Of a DNA stretch of 7,733 nt, positions 5,764 through 7,733 are shown in pieces. How positions within the stretch are numbered: the stretch's first letter is position 1; each line of letters begins with the position of its first letter. The stretch comes from Chloroflexia bacterium. Its GTDB lineage: Bacteria; Chloroflexota; Chloroflexia; Thermomicrobiales; UBA6265. The stretch is from positions 1 to 7,733 of the forward strand of contig JACCUV010000363.1 of the NCBI GenBank assembly GCA_013698495.1. Reading direction: 5' to 3'. Made by a program: the position numbers and the translations under genes. The notes below the pieces were generated by a model that was not told where the DNA came from, searched no databases, and worked only from the letters and a program-made list of their open reading frames with translations.

Positions 5764-7733
5764 ATGTCTGAACGCCTCATTTCCGATACGATCCGGAACC
5801 GTGCCCGCGAAATCGTGCGCCAAATGACGCTTGAGGAAAAAGCGGCATTGACGGTCGGACGCGACTCCTGGACGACGCAGCCGATCGAGCGCCTCGGTGT
5901 CCCCTCGATCTGGATGACCGACGGCCCGTCGGGAGTGCGAAAGGCGCCGACGTCCACCGAGTTGGGATTTGGGGGCAGTGTCCCGGCAACCTGTTTCCCG
6001 ACGGCTTCGGCGCTCGGTTCGTCGTGGGATGTCGAGCTCGGTCGTGAAGTCGGCACGGCGATCGGGCGCGAGGCGCGGCGACTTGGGGTCCAGATCGTGC
6101 TCGGGCCGGGCGTCAACCTCAAGCGGTCTCCGCTGGCGGGCCGCAACTTCGAGTACCTCTCGGAAGATCCGGTGCTGTCGGGCGAAATGGCGGCGGCAAT
6201 CATCGAAGGCGTGCAAGGTCAGGGCGTGGGGACATCGCTCAAGCACTTTGCCGCCAACGAGCAGGAAACAGGCCGGATGTACGTCGATTCAATCGTCGAC
6301 GAGCGAACGCTGCGCGAGGTTTACTTGCGGGCATTCGAGATTGCGGTTCGCAAGGCGCGGCCGTGGACGTTGATGTGCGCCTACAACCTGCTCAACGGCG
6401 AATACTGCGCCGAGCACAGGACGCTGCTGACAACGATTCTGCGCGAGGAGTGGGGATTCGAGGGAATCGTGGTTTCGGACTGGATGGCGGTCAACGACCG
6501 CGCGGCCGGGATCGAGGCCGGGCTCGATTTGCAGATGCCGGCCACTCCCACAGTGCCGGGTGTGATTGCCGCTGTGGAACGAGGCGATCTCGCCGAGGCT
6601 CGCCTCGATGAGGTCGTGACGAGGCTGCTCCAGATCATTCTGCTCGCCGCCGAATCGGTGGGTCCAGCCAAGGTTCACGACGCTGACGCCAGTCACCAAC
6701 TTGCGAGAAGGGCCGCCGCCGAAAGCATCGTCTTGCTCAAGGATGCGGTTCAACTTCTCCCAATAGGCACCACCACAGGCTCGATCGCCCTGATTGGCGG
6801 CTTTGCACGCACGCCGCGGTTCCAGGGGGCCGGCAGTTCGGAGGTCAATCCGACGCGGGTCGATACATTGTTCGAAGAGTTGCCGCTGTTGCTCGGACCG
6901 GACGCGAACGTCACTTTCGCCGAGGGGTATGGCGTTGAGGGCGCCGGCGACGCCGGTTTGCTCCGCGAGGCGGTCGAGCTCGCGGCCAGCGTCGAGTTGG
7001 CGATCGTGGTCGTCGGTCTGCCCGGATCGATGGAAACAGAAGGTCGCGATCGCAGTCACATCGACCTGCCGAAATCGCACAACGCCCTGGTCAATGCCGT
7101 GCTCGATGTGCAACCGAACACGGTCGTGGTCCTGGTCAATGGCTCGGCGGTGGCGATGCCGTGGGTAGAGAGGGCCTCGACAATTGTCGAGGGCTGGCTG
7201 GGCGGGCAGGCGGCGGGCGGCGCGATCGCCGATGTGCTGACGGGGGCAGTCAATCCCAGCGGCAAGCTGGCCGAGACCTTCCCGGTGAAGATTGAGGACA
7301 CGCCCGCGTTCCTGACGTTCCCGACTGGTGGCGATGGCGCGGCGCGTTTCGCGGAAGGCGTGTTCACCGGTCATCGCTGGTACGATGCGCGCCGGATCGG
7401 GCCATTGTTCGCGTTCGGTCACGGACTCTCGTACACAACCTTCGCTTACGACGGTCTCACGATCGACGCCGATGGCGGAGATGTGGAGATCACGGTGATG
7501 ATCGAAAACACTGGCGACCGGTTTGGCAAAGAGGTCGTGCAGGTGTATGTGAGCGAGTGCGCGCCGCGCCTGCCCCGGCCGAAACGGGAGTTGAAGGACT
7601 TCGCCAAGGTGGCGCTGGAGTCCGGCGAAACGAAGATGCTCCAGTTCGGTCTGGGGTGGCGCGATTTCGCCTTCTACGATGTCGTCGCAAACGGCTGGAT
7701 TATGGATGCGGGCGAATACGAGATTTCGATTGG
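5764..7733 (+). CDS. Glycoside hydrolase family 3 enzyme, probable beta-glucosidase, C-terminus missing
   Basis: It is expected to release terminal beta-linked sugars, most likely glucose, from short oligosaccharides or glycosides with retention of configuration. There are 656 codons in the window with no stop; the family usually has 700-800 residues, so only the tail of the last domain is missing. Domains in order: the GH3 N-terminal barrel (about 40-290) with substrate-binding Asp53 in TDGPSGVR, GRNFEYLSEDP (126-136), KH (160-161) and the nucleophile Asp239 in VVSDW; the GH3 C-terminal alpha/beta domain (about 318-550) with METEGRDR (423-430), where Glu424 is the likely acid/base by analogy with the TETKGD segment of barley ExoI; and a fibronectin-III-like domain (about 575 onward). 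There is no signal peptide, so it should act in the cytoplasm on imported sugars. No PA14 insertion is seen. No sugar transporter or LacI-type regulator lies in the window. Xylosidase or another exo-glycosidase activity is possible. Confidence 0.95.
   Translation, partial: MSERLISDTIRNRAREIVRQMTLEEKAALTVGRDSWTTQPIERLGVPSIWMTDGPSGVRKAPTSTELGFGGSVPATCFPTASALGSSWDVELGREVGTAIGREARRLGVQIVLGPGVNLKRSPLAGRNFEYLSEDPVLSGEMAAAIIEGVQGQGVGTSLKHFAANEQETGRMYVDSIVDERTLREVYLRAFEIAVRKARPWTLMCAYNLLNGEYCAEHRTLLTTILREEWGFEGIVVSDWMAVNDRAAGIEAGLDLQMPATPTVPGVIAAVERGDLAEARLDEVVTRLLQIILLAAESVGPAKVHDADASHQLARRAAAESIVLLKDAVQLLPIGTTTGSIALIGGFARTPRFQGAGSSEVNPTRVDTLFEELPLLLGPDANVTFAEGYGVEGAGDAGLLREAVELAASVELAIVVVGLPGSMETEGRDRSHIDLPKSHNALVNAVLDVQPNTVVVLVNGSAVAMPWVERASTIVEGWLGGQAAGGAIADVLTGAVNPSGKLAETFPVKIEDTPAFLTFPTGGDGAARFAEGVFTGHRWYDARRIGPLFAFGHGLSYTTFAYDGLTIDADGGDVEITVMIENTGDRFGKEVVQVYVSECAPRLPRPKRELKDFAKVALESGETKMLQFGLGWRDFAFYDVVANGWIMDAGEYEISI

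Noticed and set aside
6289..7422. A 377-codon open frame on the minus strand opposite the GH3 gene
   Set aside because: It is a shadow of a gene whose catalytic motifs are intact in the other strand; its product is Arg/His/Gln-rich with no recognisable domain.
1..7733. CRISPR array, tRNA, rRNA, or transposase gene
   Set aside because: I found no regularly spaced direct repeats, no tRNA-like cloverleaf, and no transposase or integrase motifs in any frame.

Overview
The window is GC-rich, bacterial and gene-dense. It holds four protein-coding genes, two of them cut by the window edges, separated by three short intergenic regions of 171-179 bases. No RNA gene, CRISPR array, transposase or prophage gene is visible. 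The GC content, the protein style and a pair of small dispersed palindromic elements containing TCGTAGGGG suggest a member of the Chloroflexota (Thermomicrobia-like). That placement rests on memory of such genomes and is only a moderate guess.

Layout. Positions 1-2674 (minus strand) carry most of a large MmeI-like (Type IIL) restriction-modification protein that should combine a PD-ExK nuclease, an adenine-N6 methyltransferase and a target recognition domain in one chain. Its C-terminus lies beyond base 1. A 179-base divergent intergenic region (2675-2853) contains a 14-bp-arm palindrome. Positions 2854-4584 (plus) encode a complete ABC exporter half-transporter with fused membrane and ATPase domains. 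A 171-base convergent spacer (4585-4755) contains a second copy of the palindromic element in the opposite orientation. Positions 4756-5586 (minus) encode a two-module VOC/glyoxalase-like protein. A 177-base divergent region (5587-5763) follows, and positions 5764-7733 (plus) encode a glycoside hydrolase family 3 enzyme, probably a cytoplasmic beta-glucosidase, running off the right edge.

How the genes work together. Nothing visible ties the four genes into one pathway. No two neighbours share strand, so no operon is seen: the order is divergent, convergent, divergent. The restriction-modification gene is a stand-alone defence candidate, and the other three look like ordinary housekeeping or catabolic genes. 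The main points of interest are the intact nuclease and methyltransferase motifs in the MmeI-like protein, the marked drop in GC content across its methyltransferase/target-recognition part, and the paired palindromic elements in two of the three intergenic regions. I saw no convincing evidence of an undescribed multi-gene system here.
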